DNA of 64,000 nucleotides, taken from contig JAMCPM010000011.1 in NCBI GenBank assembly GCA_023382335.1, positions 315,229 to 379,228 of the forward strand, in the 5' to 3' direction. How positions within the stretch are numbered: the stretch's first letter is position 1; each line of letters begins with the position of its first letter. The DNA is from Actinomycetota bacterium (GTDB lineage: Bacteria > Actinomycetota > Thermoleophilia > BMS3ABIN01). The notes under the pieces were generated by a model. That model had not been told where the DNA came from. It did not search any database and saw nothing but the letters and a program-made list of their open reading frames with translations. The translations under genes were made by a program, and so were the position numbers. Below are positions 8,190 through 15,277 of this stretch, piece by piece.

Positions 8190-8325
8190 TGCCAGGTTTG
8201 AACCCTATGGTGTTTTTACGATATTGAAAACGAATAATGGCCTAACAAAGCCATTTGTGAGGGTCAAAAGTTGGTGGACCTAAGTGTATGCTATTCGAAC
8301 CTTTCGGTTCTGAACGAGCTCGAAA
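8190..8325. repeat. tRNA-Ala-derived flanking repeat, copy 2
   Basis: Same unit as copies 1 and 3. It is a mosaic: 8236-8278 differs from the tRNA-Ala terminator region 9321-9363 at only about three positions, while 8269-8322 (GTTGGTGGACCTAA, ATGCTATTCGAACC, a GAGCT stretch) matches copy 1 better. Ends are GGTTTGAA and TTCGAACC in inverted orientation. It separates the higBA cassette from the hicBA/Imm8 cassette. Confidence 0.7.
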
Positions 8326-8401
8326 AGGCTATTTCGCGAGCATAATTGTCAATTTTTCCATATAGGTGGTGCTCGAGGATTGAAAGCGTTAAGATTATTC
8401 C

Positions 8402-8632
8402 ATGCAACGCACCATCAAAGCGTACGTCTATCCAGGGGAAACCGGTTATGTAGCCGAGTGTGCCGGTCTAGCCGTGGTCACCCAGGGCCAAACGCTGGAT
8501 GAAACAATTGCCAATCTCCAGGAAGCCGTAGCTCTTTATCTTGATGGCGAAGATCTTAATGAGTTAGATCTGGAGCCCAACCCCTCCCTCATCGTCACCT
8601 TTGAAGTAGAACCTCTCGCCGATGCCGGGTAA
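8402..8632 (+). CDS. HicB-type antitoxin
   Basis: A 76-residue protein of the HicB-like UPF0150 fold: I-K-A-Y-V-Y...G-Y-V-A-E-C-A-G-L-A-V-V-T-Q-G-Q-T-L-D-E-T-I-A-N-L-Q-E-A-V-A-L-Y-L-D. It lacks a separate C-terminal DNA-binding domain, like other short HicB proteins. The toxin gene starts within its last four codons, so the pair is coupled. No Shine-Dalgarno precedes the ATG; a weak TAAGAT box at 8390-8395 would give a start point at the ATG, so this module may also be leaderless. Confidence 0.8.
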   Translation: MQRTIKAYVYPGETGYVAECAGLAVVTQGQTLDETIANLQEAVALYLDGEDLNELDLEPNPSLIVTFEVEPLADAG

Positions 8633-8867
8633 GCTTCGTCGCCTCTCCGGCAAGCAGGTAATCTCCATCCTGGAGCATTTCGGATTTACAGAAGTTTCTC
8701 AACGAGGCAGCCACGTGAAGCTTTCTCGCGAATCCGGTGACTCTCGCCAAATATTGGTTATTCCTCTTCATAAAGAACTTGACCGTGGAACACTTAAAGC
8801 AATCATCAGGCAGACTTCCCGATTTGTGAATGAACAAGAATTGCTACCATATTTTTATACCGATTGA
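8622..8867 (+). CDS. HicA-type mRNA interferase toxin
   Basis: An 81-residue double-stranded-RNA-binding-like protein. It shows G-K-Q-V-I-S-I-L-E-H-F-G-F, then R-G-S-H-V-K-L with the catalytic histidine, and a C-terminal I-P-L-H-K-E-L-D-R-G-T-L-K-A-I-I-R-Q, all diagnostic of HicA. It overlaps hicB by 11 bases and is followed after 12 bases by the Imm8-like gene. HicA toxins cleave mRNA and are held inactive by HicB. Confidence 0.85.
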   Translation: MPGKLRRLSGKQVISILEHFGFTEVSQRGSHVKLSRESGDSRQILVIPLHKELDRGTLKAIIRQTSRFVNEQELLPYFYTD

Positions 8868-8879
8868 TGGAGTTTGATT

Positions 8880-9263
8880 GTGAAGGCAGAATTTAAGTCT
8901 ATGCTGGCATTCGGAAAAGGTATCGATGCTGGAGATATTGAAACCTATTTTCCGGATGATCCGGAAGTGTTTGCTTTTGGTCTTCAAATCCTCGCCGGCG
9001 CCATTGGAGAGGAAGGAAAGGAAACCTTTGACCTTTTCGTAGTAAGTCCTAAATGGATTTTATTTAATAGCGAGGAAAAAATCTTCATGGGCCGTCATTA
9101 CCTGATCATGCTCAATTACAATTTGGACCGCCTCAAAAACTTCATTGTTTCGTACGTTGAATCGTGCACTGGTGATACATGGCAGGAGGTCACTGAGAAA
9201 TTAGGACGGCTTGGTAAGTGGGAATTTGAAGATTATCAAGAATACAGACCAACGGATTCATAG
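8880..9263 (+). CDS. Imm8-like immunity protein
   Basis: A 127-residue protein resembling immunity protein 8. It has K-A-E-F-K-S near the start, E-T-Y-F-P-D-D-P-E-V-F-A-F, then G-E-E-G-K-E-T-F-D-L-F-V and P-K-W-I-L, and ends with W-Q-E-V-T-E-K-L-G-R-L-G-K-W-E-F-E-D-Y. The GTG at 8880 is preferred because GGAG lies seven bases upstream; the TTG two codons earlier abuts that site. No cognate toxin is beside it, so it looks like an orphan immunity gene carried with hicBA. Confidence 0.7.
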   Translation: MKAEFKSMLAFGKGIDAGDIETYFPDDPEVFAFGLQILAGAIGEEGKETFDLFVVSPKWILFNSEEKIFMGRHYLIMLNYNLDRLKNFIVSYVESCTGDTWQEVTEKLGRLGKWEFEDYQEYRPTDS

Positions 9264-9275
9264 ATTCTGAGTGCA

Positions 9276-9400
9276 GAAAAGTTTGAATCCTCCATGGCGT
9301 CATGATTTAGGGCATAAAAAAATGGCTTAACAAAGCCATTTGTGAGGGTCAAAACGTGGTGGAGGATAGGGGATTCGAACCCCTGACCTTTTGGCTGCCA
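9276..9400. repeat. tRNA-Ala end repeat, copy 3 (parental copy)
   Basis: This copy contains the authentic 3' part of tRNA-Ala (9357-9400) plus its terminator and an outer GTTTGAATCCTCC. It is the likely source of copies 1 and 2. The outer GTTTGAAT and the tRNA T-loop (GTTCGAAT on the minus strand) form an inverted pair about 90 bases apart, with the terminator hairpin between them. Confidence 0.7.
9315..9340 (-). terminator. tRNA-Ala intrinsic terminator
   Basis: Minus strand: an 8-bp stem AATGGCTT/AAGCCATT (9321-9340) with a TGTT loop, followed by a run of Ts (complement of 9315-9322). It lies 17 bases after the tRNA CCA end. Versions of the same hairpin occur in the other two repeats. Confidence 0.8.
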
Positions 9401-9432
9401 GCCAAACGCTCTCCCAGCTGAGCTAATCCCCC
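9357..9432 (-). tRNA. tRNA-Ala (anticodon GGC)
   Basis: A 76-nt cloverleaf with encoded CCA. The acceptor is GGGGGAT/ATCCTCC and includes the G3:U70 pair that identifies tRNA-Ala. The D-arm stem is GCTC/GAGC. The anticodon arm is TTTGG/CCAAA with loop CTGGCAG, giving GGC at positions 34-36. The T-arm is AGGGG-TTCGAAT-CCCCT. It has its own promoter (9503-9531) and terminator. It is the anchor of the repeat family seen at 7414 and 8190. Confidence 0.97.
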
Positions 9433-9502
9433 ACGTAAGAGGAGAAAGCCAGGGCTTGGGCCCCGGCCAAACTGGAACATGGGTGTGTTTCCAGCCTTAA
9501 AG

Positions 9503-9531
9503 ATTATAGAAGCGCCGCCCTGCCGGCGCAA
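9503..9531 (-). promoter_or_regulatory. tRNA-Ala promoter
   Basis: Minus strand TTGCGC (9526-9531), 17-base spacer, TATAAT (9503-9508). The predicted start near 9497 gives a leader of about 65 nt before the mature 5' end. The -35 box overlaps the region just before the mscS stop. Confidence 0.7.
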
Positions 9532-9542
9532 GCCGCTGGCGA

Positions 9543-10379
9543 CTACTCCCCTTCCCCCATGACCACATCGTTCTCGCGCATCGCCCTGGCGATCTCGCGG
9601 CGCAGCACCCGCGCCACGTCGGGGTCACGGAACGGAGCAGTACGGGCAACGACACGCAAAGTGACCTTCTTGCCACTGATCTCCTCCACGCCCAGCACAT
9701 ATGGACCCTCGCTGATGAACGCACGAACTTGCGGGGTCGAGGCCGTCCGTTTCGCGGCTTCCCCGAGTGCGGCTTCGACTTTCTCGATGTCCTCGCGATA
9801 GTCGACTCCCACATCTATATTGACCTTCGACCAGCCTTTGGTGAGATTGGAGACGATGCGCATCTCGCCGTTGGGGATTATGTGCAGTATGCCCTCACCG
9901 TCGCGCAGCAGGGTCGTCCTCAGCTTGATGTCCTCAACCTTGCCCTGAACCCCGGGGGCGGTGCCGGCCTTGATGACGTCGCCGATGTAGAACTGGCCTT
10001 CCAGAAGGATGAAGAAACCGCCGATGATGTCCTTCACCAGAGTCTGGGCGCCGAAGCCCAGGGCGATGCCGGCGATGCCGGCGCCTGCGATGAGCGGCCC
10101 GATATCGTATCCGAGTTCCCTCAGCACCATCAGGGAGACAACGGCCACCATGACGCCGATGATGAGGCCGCGGGTTATGCCGGCAAGCGTACGGGCGCGC
10201 ATCTCCTGCTCGCGGCTGACGAGATCCGAATCGCTGACCTTACGGCCGGCCACGCGCATGATCCGCCGCGTGATGGTTCGGGTCACGAAATAGAGAACCA
10301 CCGCCCCCACGATGATGGCGACGATGCGTATGCCGCTGGTCGTGCCCCAGTCATAGAGCCTGTCGGCCCAGCTCTGCAA
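9543..10379 (-). CDS. MscS-family mechanosensitive channel
   Basis: About 278 residues: an N-terminal membrane helix (V-A-I-I-V-G-A-V-V-L-Y-F), a second helix, and the pore helix with G-A-G-I-A-G-I-A-L-G-F-G-A-Q-T-L-V-K-D-I-I-G-G-F-F, the MscS signature. A beta domain (G-D-V-I...G-x-V-E-D-I-K-L-R-T-T-L-L-R) and a C-terminal alpha/beta domain follow. The channel opens under membrane tension to release solutes. The TTG at 10379 is chosen because AGGAGG precedes it by seven bases; the GTG of the longest frame (10433) has no such site. Confidence 0.9.
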   Translation of the reverse strand: MQSWADRLYDWGTTSGIRIVAIIVGAVVLYFVTRTITRRIMRVAGRKVSDSDLVSREQEMRARTLAGITRGLIIGVMVAVVSLMVLRELGYDIGPLIAGAGIAGIALGFGAQTLVKDIIGGFFILLEGQFYIGDVIKAGTAPGVQGKVEDIKLRTTLLRDGEGILHIIPNGEMRIVSNLTKGWSKVNIDVGVDYREDIEKVEAALGEAAKRTASTPQVRAFISEGPYVLGVEEISGKKVTLRVVARTAPFRDPDVARVLRREIARAMRENDVVMGEGE

Positions 10380-10451
10380 GATTTGCCCTCCTGATAAATC
10401 AACGAATATGGCGGACGCGGCGTTCGCCGGCACCGGCCCCGCGGGTCTTCC

Positions 10452-12128
10452 TTACCGCACGATCCTGTAAACGATCGTCTCGGAATCAGACCCGGCCGCG
10501 CCGTCATGATAGACCGGCTGCAGCGACGGACCCGCCGCCGCCGGATCCATAAGGCTGCTCAGCTCCGGTCTCAGCTGGTCGATCATCTGGCGCTGGACCA
10601 CCAGGTAATCTGCATTATTGCGACGCCCGTAATCGATAACCTGGTCCACGGTAGCGTAGGGTAGCACAACCAGCGTCCCACCGGAATACCACGAGCTCGA
10701 TGCCTCACGGCTCATGATCCGCGCCTCGCCGTCGCCATTGGCCGCCAGCCACTCGCCGGCGCGCCGGAATTCTAGCGGATAGCTCGTATGCAGCACCGTC
10801 CACATCGAGAGCACGACCAGCGGAACCAGCACAAGGGCCGCCAGGCCCCGCCTGATCCATTGCTTGCCGTTCCCGCTGATCTCGCCTACTCCGGCGACAC
10901 CCCTGATGCTATCCGCGCTCCAGTCTTCCAGATATACCCAGCCGCGCGCCACAAACAGCATGCCAATGCCGACATAGGGCAGCACGAAGCGCGTGTCGTT
11001 CCAGGCGACCGGAACGATCAGCAGCGGCAGCGTAACCAGGGCGAAGTATCCGTACTTGAGAGCCTCCCTGCGGGTCCAGACCAGCTTGAACAGCCCCAGG
11101 CCGACCATCGGCAGCAGCCAGACCGGCACGATGCCGTTGACGTTACGGAAATAAAAGTTGTAATCGTTGCGCACCGCCGCCTTGATGAAATCAACAGGCT
11201 TCTGCACGAGGGTCACGATCAGGCCCGGCCCCTGCTGCAGCGATGTCTGGTTGAGCTGGCCGTCAGGGTTGATCGCCATCTCGACACGGTCGCGCTCGAC
11301 GCTTCCGGGAGCGAGGTTGTTCACGGCGGCATAGATCTGGTCATTGGGGCGGTCGTTGATAGTGAAGCTTGAGTTTTGATAAGACATGTAGGCGACATTG
11401 GGGATGGCGAACACCATGAACATCAGCAGGAAGTGCACCGCCGCCTTGTTGGCGTAATTGGCAAGCTCCTGCCGGAAGCCGACGATCACCAGCAGTGTAA
11501 ACAGCACCACCAGATAATAGAGCGCCGACGGGTCGTCAAGATAGGCAAGCCCGAGGCTGGTTCCCGAGAGCATGCCGCAGAGGCAGCGCTTGGTGAACTG
11601 CATGCGGTAACCAAAGAACATGGCGCTCATCAACCAGAAGGCAAAGACGCTGGAGCCGTCCACAAGGCTGCTTTTCTCCACCAAAATCGGCAGCACCGCC
11701 ACCAGCGCCGCCGCCGCCGTGGCCACCCGCCGGTTCCACATCACTTTGCCGAACATGTAGGTCGGCAGGATGATCAGCGAGCCGAACAGCACCGATACCG
11801 CATAGCCGGCGGCCACATAATTATGGCTGCCGACCGAAAAAGCCGCGGTCATGAAGGGGTAGAGGAAGGAAAAATGTGTGGCGGTGGTGCCGGTGATATC
11901 CAGGGAGCTATGGCCGGCGAGCAGGTTCTGGGCCATGCGCGCGTAGGTGGTCTCGTCGAACTGGATCATGCCGCGCGAGAAAGCGGCAATGGTTCTAAGG
12001 GAGAGAGCTAGAAAAAAGATTACGACCAGCCAGAAGATCTCGGTATTGATCTTCTTTAGACCCTTTGGCCCCGAATCGGCCGAATCGCGCGCGGGTTCCC
12101 CGGTGGCACCGGAATTGCTTTCTGGCAT
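10452..12128 (-). CDS. GT39/GT83-type membrane glycosyltransferase
   Basis: About 558 residues with roughly ten membrane helices after a short cytoplasmic N-terminus. The first periplasmic loop carries F-D-E-T-T-Y (an acidic D-E after helix 1, as in dolichyl-phosphate-mannose-dependent and ArnT-like transferases) and a later N-D-T-R-F motif. The C-terminal soluble part (about 470-558) is alpha/beta. It probably transfers a sugar from a lipid-phosphate donor to a surface molecule. The ATG at 12128 has AGGAGT eight bases upstream; the longer frame has none. It lies downstream of the cytochrome operon on the same strand. Confidence 0.75.
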   Translation of the reverse strand: MPESNSGATGEPARDSADSGPKGLKKINTEIFWLVVIFFLALSLRTIAAFSRGMIQFDETTYARMAQNLLAGHSSLDITGTTATHFSFLYPFMTAAFSVGSHNYVAAGYAVSVLFGSLIILPTYMFGKVMWNRRVATAAAALVAVLPILVEKSSLVDGSSVFAFWLMSAMFFGYRMQFTKRCLCGMLSGTSLGLAYLDDPSALYYLVVLFTLLVIVGFRQELANYANKAAVHFLLMFMVFAIPNVAYMSYQNSSFTINDRPNDQIYAAVNNLAPGSVERDRVEMAINPDGQLNQTSLQQGPGLIVTLVQKPVDFIKAAVRNDYNFYFRNVNGIVPVWLLPMVGLGLFKLVWTRREALKYGYFALVTLPLLIVPVAWNDTRFVLPYVGIGMLFVARGWVYLEDWSADSIRGVAGVGEISGNGKQWIRRGLAALVLVPLVVLSMWTVLHTSYPLEFRRAGEWLAANGDGEARIMSREASSSWYSGGTLVVLPYATVDQVIDYGRRNNADYLVVQRQMIDQLRPELSSLMDPAAAGPSLQPVYHDGAAGSDSETIVYRIVR

Positions 12129-12229
12129 AACTGGACTCCTCCAAGTCAGTGCCCCCGACTGTCCTCGCCACACCCAGTTATTCCATGATACCGCAATTGC
12201 CGGGCAAAAAGCTTCCGGTCGGACCGGGA

Positions 12230-12361
12230 CTAGCGGATTTTACAGCGATTGTTCCTTAGTTCCCGTCTCCAGGTCACGATCAGCTCACCGATCGTGAAGG
12301 CGAAGAGCAGCCCTCCAAAAACAATGACCGTAAAAGCTTCGACTGTTTGCTGCGGTGTCAT
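12230..12361 (-). CDS. 43-residue single-span membrane peptide of the bc operon
   Basis: A small gene with a good ribosome binding site (AAGGAG five bases before the ATG). The product has one hydrophobic helix (about residues 11-29, T-V-I-V-F-G-G-L-L-F-A-F) and a basic tail (W-R-R-E-L-R). It lies 15 bases after the stop of the subunit-IV-like gene and is the last gene of that operon. Small single-helix subunits are common in cytochrome bc/b6f complexes, so an accessory subunit is the best guess. Confidence 0.65.
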   Translation of the reverse strand: MTPQQTVEAFTVIVFGGLLFAFTIGELIVTWRRELRNNRCKIR

Positions 12362-12376
12362 CCAGACTCCTTAAGG

Positions 12377-12799
12377 CTATTCGAAACCAAGATAGGCCAG
12401 CGAGGCCAGGAAGATCGCAAAAAAGACGCCGAGCGCGACGATCGTGTGCAGGACCAGCCTGCCGTAACGCCAGGCGGTGATGCGCTTGTAGAAGAACGGG
12501 AACAGCATCAGGATCGGCGGGAAGATGAGAAAGGTGATGATGATGCCGACTGTCTTGGGCACGTATTTGAGTATCTGGTAAACGCTGAGGAAATACCACT
12601 CCGGCTTGATGCCCGCGGGAGTCTTGAGCGCATCGGCAGGCGAGCCCATCGGCGCCGGGATCAGCGTCGCCAGAAACAGCACGCCGGCGATGACCAGCGC
12701 CATGACCGACGCTTCCTTGACGAAATGGTCAGGGAAAAACGGTACGCCTGAATGTTCTTCTTCGTGGCTGTCTGTTTCGCAACTGTCGTTGGGACTCAT
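12377..12799 (-). CDS. cytochrome b C-terminal domain (subunit IV-like)
   Basis: A 140-residue protein with three membrane helices and the P-E-W-Y-F motif (about residues 66-70) that contributes to the quinol-oxidation site. It corresponds to subunit IV of split b6f-type complexes. An unusual N-terminus rich in acidic and histidine residues precedes the first helix. It follows the cytochrome b6-like gene by 15 bases. In this operon the b protein is therefore split as in Firmicutes and cyanobacteria rather than fused as in many actinobacterial QcrB proteins. Confidence 0.88.
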   Translation of the reverse strand: MSPNDSCETDSHEEEHSGVPFFPDHFVKEASVMALVIAGVLFLATLIPAPMGSPADALKTPAGIKPEWYFLSVYQILKYVPKTVGIIITFLIFPPILMLFPFFYKRITAWRYGRLVLHTIVALGVFFAIFLASLAYLGFE

Positions 12800-12814
12800 C
12801 TAAACACCTCGCTC

Positions 12815-13462
12815 CTAAAGCGGGTCGGCGATGCCCTGCTTGCGGACCATGAGAAAATGGGCCACCAGCAGCGCCGAAATAGTAACCGGCAAAATGATTA
12901 CATGGATGGTATAAAACCGGGTCAGGGTAGCGTCGCCGATCTTCTCACCGCCCAGCAGGAACGCCTGGACGTACTGGCCGACGAACGGTATGGCGCCGGA
13001 GATCTCGGTGCCGACCTTGGTGGCCCAGTATGAAAGCTGGTTCATCGGCAGCAGGTAGCCGGAGAATCCAAAGGTTATGGTTATGAAGAACAGGATCACG
13101 CCGGTAAGCCAGTTGAGCTCACGCGGCGGCCTGTAGGCGCCGTGGAAGAACACCCTGAGCATGTGGAAAACAACCATGATGATCATGATGTTGGCCGTCC
13201 ATGCGTGCAGGCTGCGGATAAGCACACCGAAGGGAATGTCATCCATGATATGCAACACGCTGGTATAGGCCGCATCCATCGTCGGCTGATAATAGAACGC
13301 CAGCAGGATGCCGGTCACAGCCTGAATCAGGAAGCAGAGGAAAGTGATGCCGCCAAAGCAGTATAGCCAGTTGACGTGGTCGGGCACCGGATGGTTGATG
13401 AAGTCGCGAGTCGCCCTGCGCACATCGAAGCGTTCGTCAAGAAAGTCTATCGGGGTCCTCAT
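12815..13462 (-). CDS. cytochrome b6-like subunit of a menaquinol oxidoreductase
   Basis: A 215-residue protein with four membrane helices. Heme-ligand histidine pairs lie in helix 2 (R-S-L-H-A-W and V-V-F-H-M-L-R) and helix 4 (I-H-V-I and V-A-H-F). The Q-site segment G-Y-L-L-P-M-N-Q-L-S-Y-W-A-T matches b6-type proteins. It transfers electrons across the membrane between the quinol-oxidation and quinone-reduction sites. It overlaps the Rieske stop by four bases, indicating coupled translation. Confidence 0.92.
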   Translation of the reverse strand: MRTPIDFLDERFDVRRATRDFINHPVPDHVNWLYCFGGITFLCFLIQAVTGILLAFYYQPTMDAAYTSVLHIMDDIPFGVLIRSLHAWTANIMIIMVVFHMLRVFFHGAYRPPRELNWLTGVILFFITITFGFSGYLLPMNQLSYWATKVGTEISGAIPFVGQYVQAFLLGGEKIGDATLTRFYTIHVIILPVTISALLVAHFLMVRKQGIADPL

Positions 13463-13941
13463 GTTGCCAGTCCTTCCACGAAGATATCTGTTCCTTCTAC
13501 CGAGAGATTATATTTTGGCAAAGGTTTCGGCGGCGGCCCTGAGATGTTCTTGCCGGTCTCATCGAACTTGCCGGCGTGACATGGGCAATGGAAGATATGG
13601 TTGGTGGTTTCCCATTTGACAATACAGCCGAGATGCGTGCAAACGAGCGAAAAGGCCGCGAAACCGCCATCGGAAGTAGGGATAACCATCGAAGGCGTGT
13701 CCATGTAATCGAATTTGAACCCATCGGCCGTGACCTGGGCCGTGGTCGCCACCTTCTGCCTGGCGAACACCTGGCCCTGCAACACCGGATAGGCGTATCT
13801 GACCAGCGGCGCCGCAAAGGCTCCAAGGCCGATAGCGGTAGCGCCGGCGAACACGACGCTGAGGAACCGGCGGCGGGTGATGACTCCCACACTTTCTTTC
13901 GGCTGGGGCGCCGGGGCATGGCTGCTCTTATCATCAATCAT
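13459..13941 (-). CDS. Rieske iron-sulfur subunit
   Basis: About 160 residues. A twin-arginine type N-terminus (T-R-R-R-F-L-S) leads into a membrane anchor. The Rieske domain has both cluster-binding boxes: C-T-H-L-G-C (C101, H103, C106) and C-P-C-H (C119, H122), followed by the G-P-P-P-K-P-L loop. It accepts electrons from menaquinol and passes them to a cytochrome, here probably the multiheme subunit. The ATG at 13941 overlaps the cytochrome c stop by eight bases; the longer frame reads into that gene. Confidence 0.92.
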   Translation of the reverse strand: MIDDKSSHAPAPQPKESVGVITRRRFLSVVFAGATAIGLGAFAAPLVRYAYPVLQGQVFARQKVATTAQVTADGFKFDYMDTPSMVIPTSDGGFAAFSLVCTHLGCIVKWETTNHIFHCPCHAGKFDETGKNISGPPPKPLPKYNLSVEGTDIFVEGLAT

Positions 13942-15127
13942 GTTTGGACAGCCTCCTCCGTCTCGGCTTGAGCACACCCTGATGGAACAGGAATATCAGC
14001 AGGCTGGAACTCGCCATTATATAGGCGATCCAGAGCGGCATCGGTCCTACGTCACGGCTGCCCGAGCTTGTATCCAGCACGTTGGTGATGACCTGCCAGA
14101 AGGCATAGACGTCGGTGACGAACACCGCTACGCCGAGCAGGGCGGCGATCCAACCCTCGAAGATGAAGCGCTTGGCCTTCGGCCATGGCACCAGGGTCAG
14201 CATGAAGACGCCGATGACGAGCCCGAACATGCTAAGTGGAGCGGCGCTGTCACGCTGCGCCTGGGCAGTCGGCGTAAAGTCGGGCTCGCTGGCGAAATGG
14301 CAGCTCTTGCAGTTCGGCGCGATATTCGGGTCCTTGTGGCAGGCCAGACATGTCTTTTTGTCGATCTTGTCGTAGTTGACGCCCTCGATCGTACCTGGGC
14401 CTTTGGCCAGCTTCCAATGATTATTGCGCCAGATGGCGGTATCGATCTTGGGAACGCCCGGATGCTCACGCCCCGAGAGCGTGATCGGCCCGAAGATAAT
14501 CGGCGCGGTATCGCCGGTGTGACAGGTCTTGCAAAACGACGGGTCGGCTGCCGCCTGAGCCCTGTCCGGCATCAAAGCGGCGCCGTGCACCACTCCCGAA
14601 TGACAGTCAGCACAGTTCAGCTGGGCGGTATTGACGTGGAAATCATGCGGAAAATAAATGGTTGTCTTGTCCGGGCTGTACTGGTCCGTTACCGCGATCT
14701 TGGGATAGGTCGGGTCGGTCGGATCGGTGACGCTCGTCGCTGTTTCGTATCCCGGTTTACGGTCTGACAGTTTGCCGTGGCATTGCAGACAGGAAGAATT
14801 TGTGAGCAGGTCCGCTGAGGGAGGCGGCGTATCGTAAGAATGAGTGCCGTATTCAGTGAGCTTCATCAGAGAGTAGATCTTGCCGCGGGCGTATCCGAGG
14901 ACACCGGGCTCAAAGTGGCAATCTACGCATTTAACATTCTTGTCGCCAAGGGGACCGTCCGGATTTCCCATGGGTGAAGTCTTCCAGGCAGCGACGAAAG
15001 GCTGGATTATATGGCAACTATTGCAGAAATCGGGGCTGTTGGTGTAACGAATTCCCCAGACCGTGACCCCGATTATGCCGATGAACAGCACAACCAGAAC
15101 CGTGGCCAGAATCGACCTTCCGCGCAT
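13934..15127 (-). CDS. seven-heme membrane cytochrome c of the bc operon
   Basis: A 397-residue protein with seven CxxCH heme sites (first cysteines at residues 35, 67, 113, 172, 199, 260 and 273). One N-terminal membrane helix resembles NapC/NirT anchors, and three C-terminal helices lie at about residues 295-390. The hemes lie outside the membrane. It replaces the usual cytochrome c1 or cytochrome f, so the complex could feed electrons from menaquinol directly to a periplasmic or extracellular acceptor. It is first in the operon, behind the promoter at 15194-15222. NapC-like multiheme proteins exist as stand-alone quinol dehydrogenases, but the fusion to extra helices and linkage to Rieske/b genes argues for a bc-complex role. 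Confidence 0.88.
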   Translation of the reverse strand: MRGRSILATVLVVLFIGIIGVTVWGIRYTNSPDFCNSCHIIQPFVAAWKTSPMGNPDGPLGDKNVKCVDCHFEPGVLGYARGKIYSLMKLTEYGTHSYDTPPPSADLLTNSSCLQCHGKLSDRKPGYETATSVTDPTDPTYPKIAVTDQYSPDKTTIYFPHDFHVNTAQLNCADCHSGVVHGAALMPDRAQAAADPSFCKTCHTGDTAPIIFGPITLSGREHPGVPKIDTAIWRNNHWKLAKGPGTIEGVNYDKIDKKTCLACHKDPNIAPNCKSCHFASEPDFTPTAQAQRDSAAPLSMFGLVIGVFMLTLVPWPKAKRFIFEGWIAALLGVAVFVTDVYAFWQVITNVLDTSSGSRDVGPMPLWIAYIMASSSLLIFLFHQGVLKPRRRRLSKHD

Positions 15128-15193
15128 GCTTTCTCCCGCTCAGATTTCAGTAGAAGATGTTACGGTGCCGCCCCAGGGACCAACGCGCAAGAA

Positions 15194-15222
15194 ATAATAC
15201 ACCCCGGTGTATACGCTGTCAA
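15194..15222 (-). promoter_or_regulatory. bc-operon promoter with palindromic operator
   Basis: Minus strand TTGACA (15217-15222), 17-base spacer, TATTAT (15194-15199). A perfect inverted repeat ATACACC-CC-GGTGTAT (15197-15212) fills the spacer and overlaps the -10 box, the ideal place for a repressor dimer. The identity of the repressor is unknown; none is adjacent. Confidence 0.75.
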
Positions 15223-15242
15223 TATGATTAGTTTAATTATTT

Positions 15243-15271
15243 TTGACAAGTATTGACGAATGGCATAAAAT
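15243..15271 (+). promoter_or_regulatory. strong promoter for the 15278-15490 RNA
   Basis: TTGACA (15243-15248), 17-base spacer, TAAAAT (15266-15271). It points away from the bc-operon promoter; the two -35 boxes are 20 bases apart, so both promoters may share regulators. Predicted start is about 15278. Confidence 0.7.
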
Positions 15272-15277
15272 CAGATC

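Noticed and set aside
7414-9400. Integron attC array
   Set aside because: The ends are GTTYGAA/TTCGAAC rather than the attC core sites, no integron integrase is present, and the third copy is a functional tRNA gene end.
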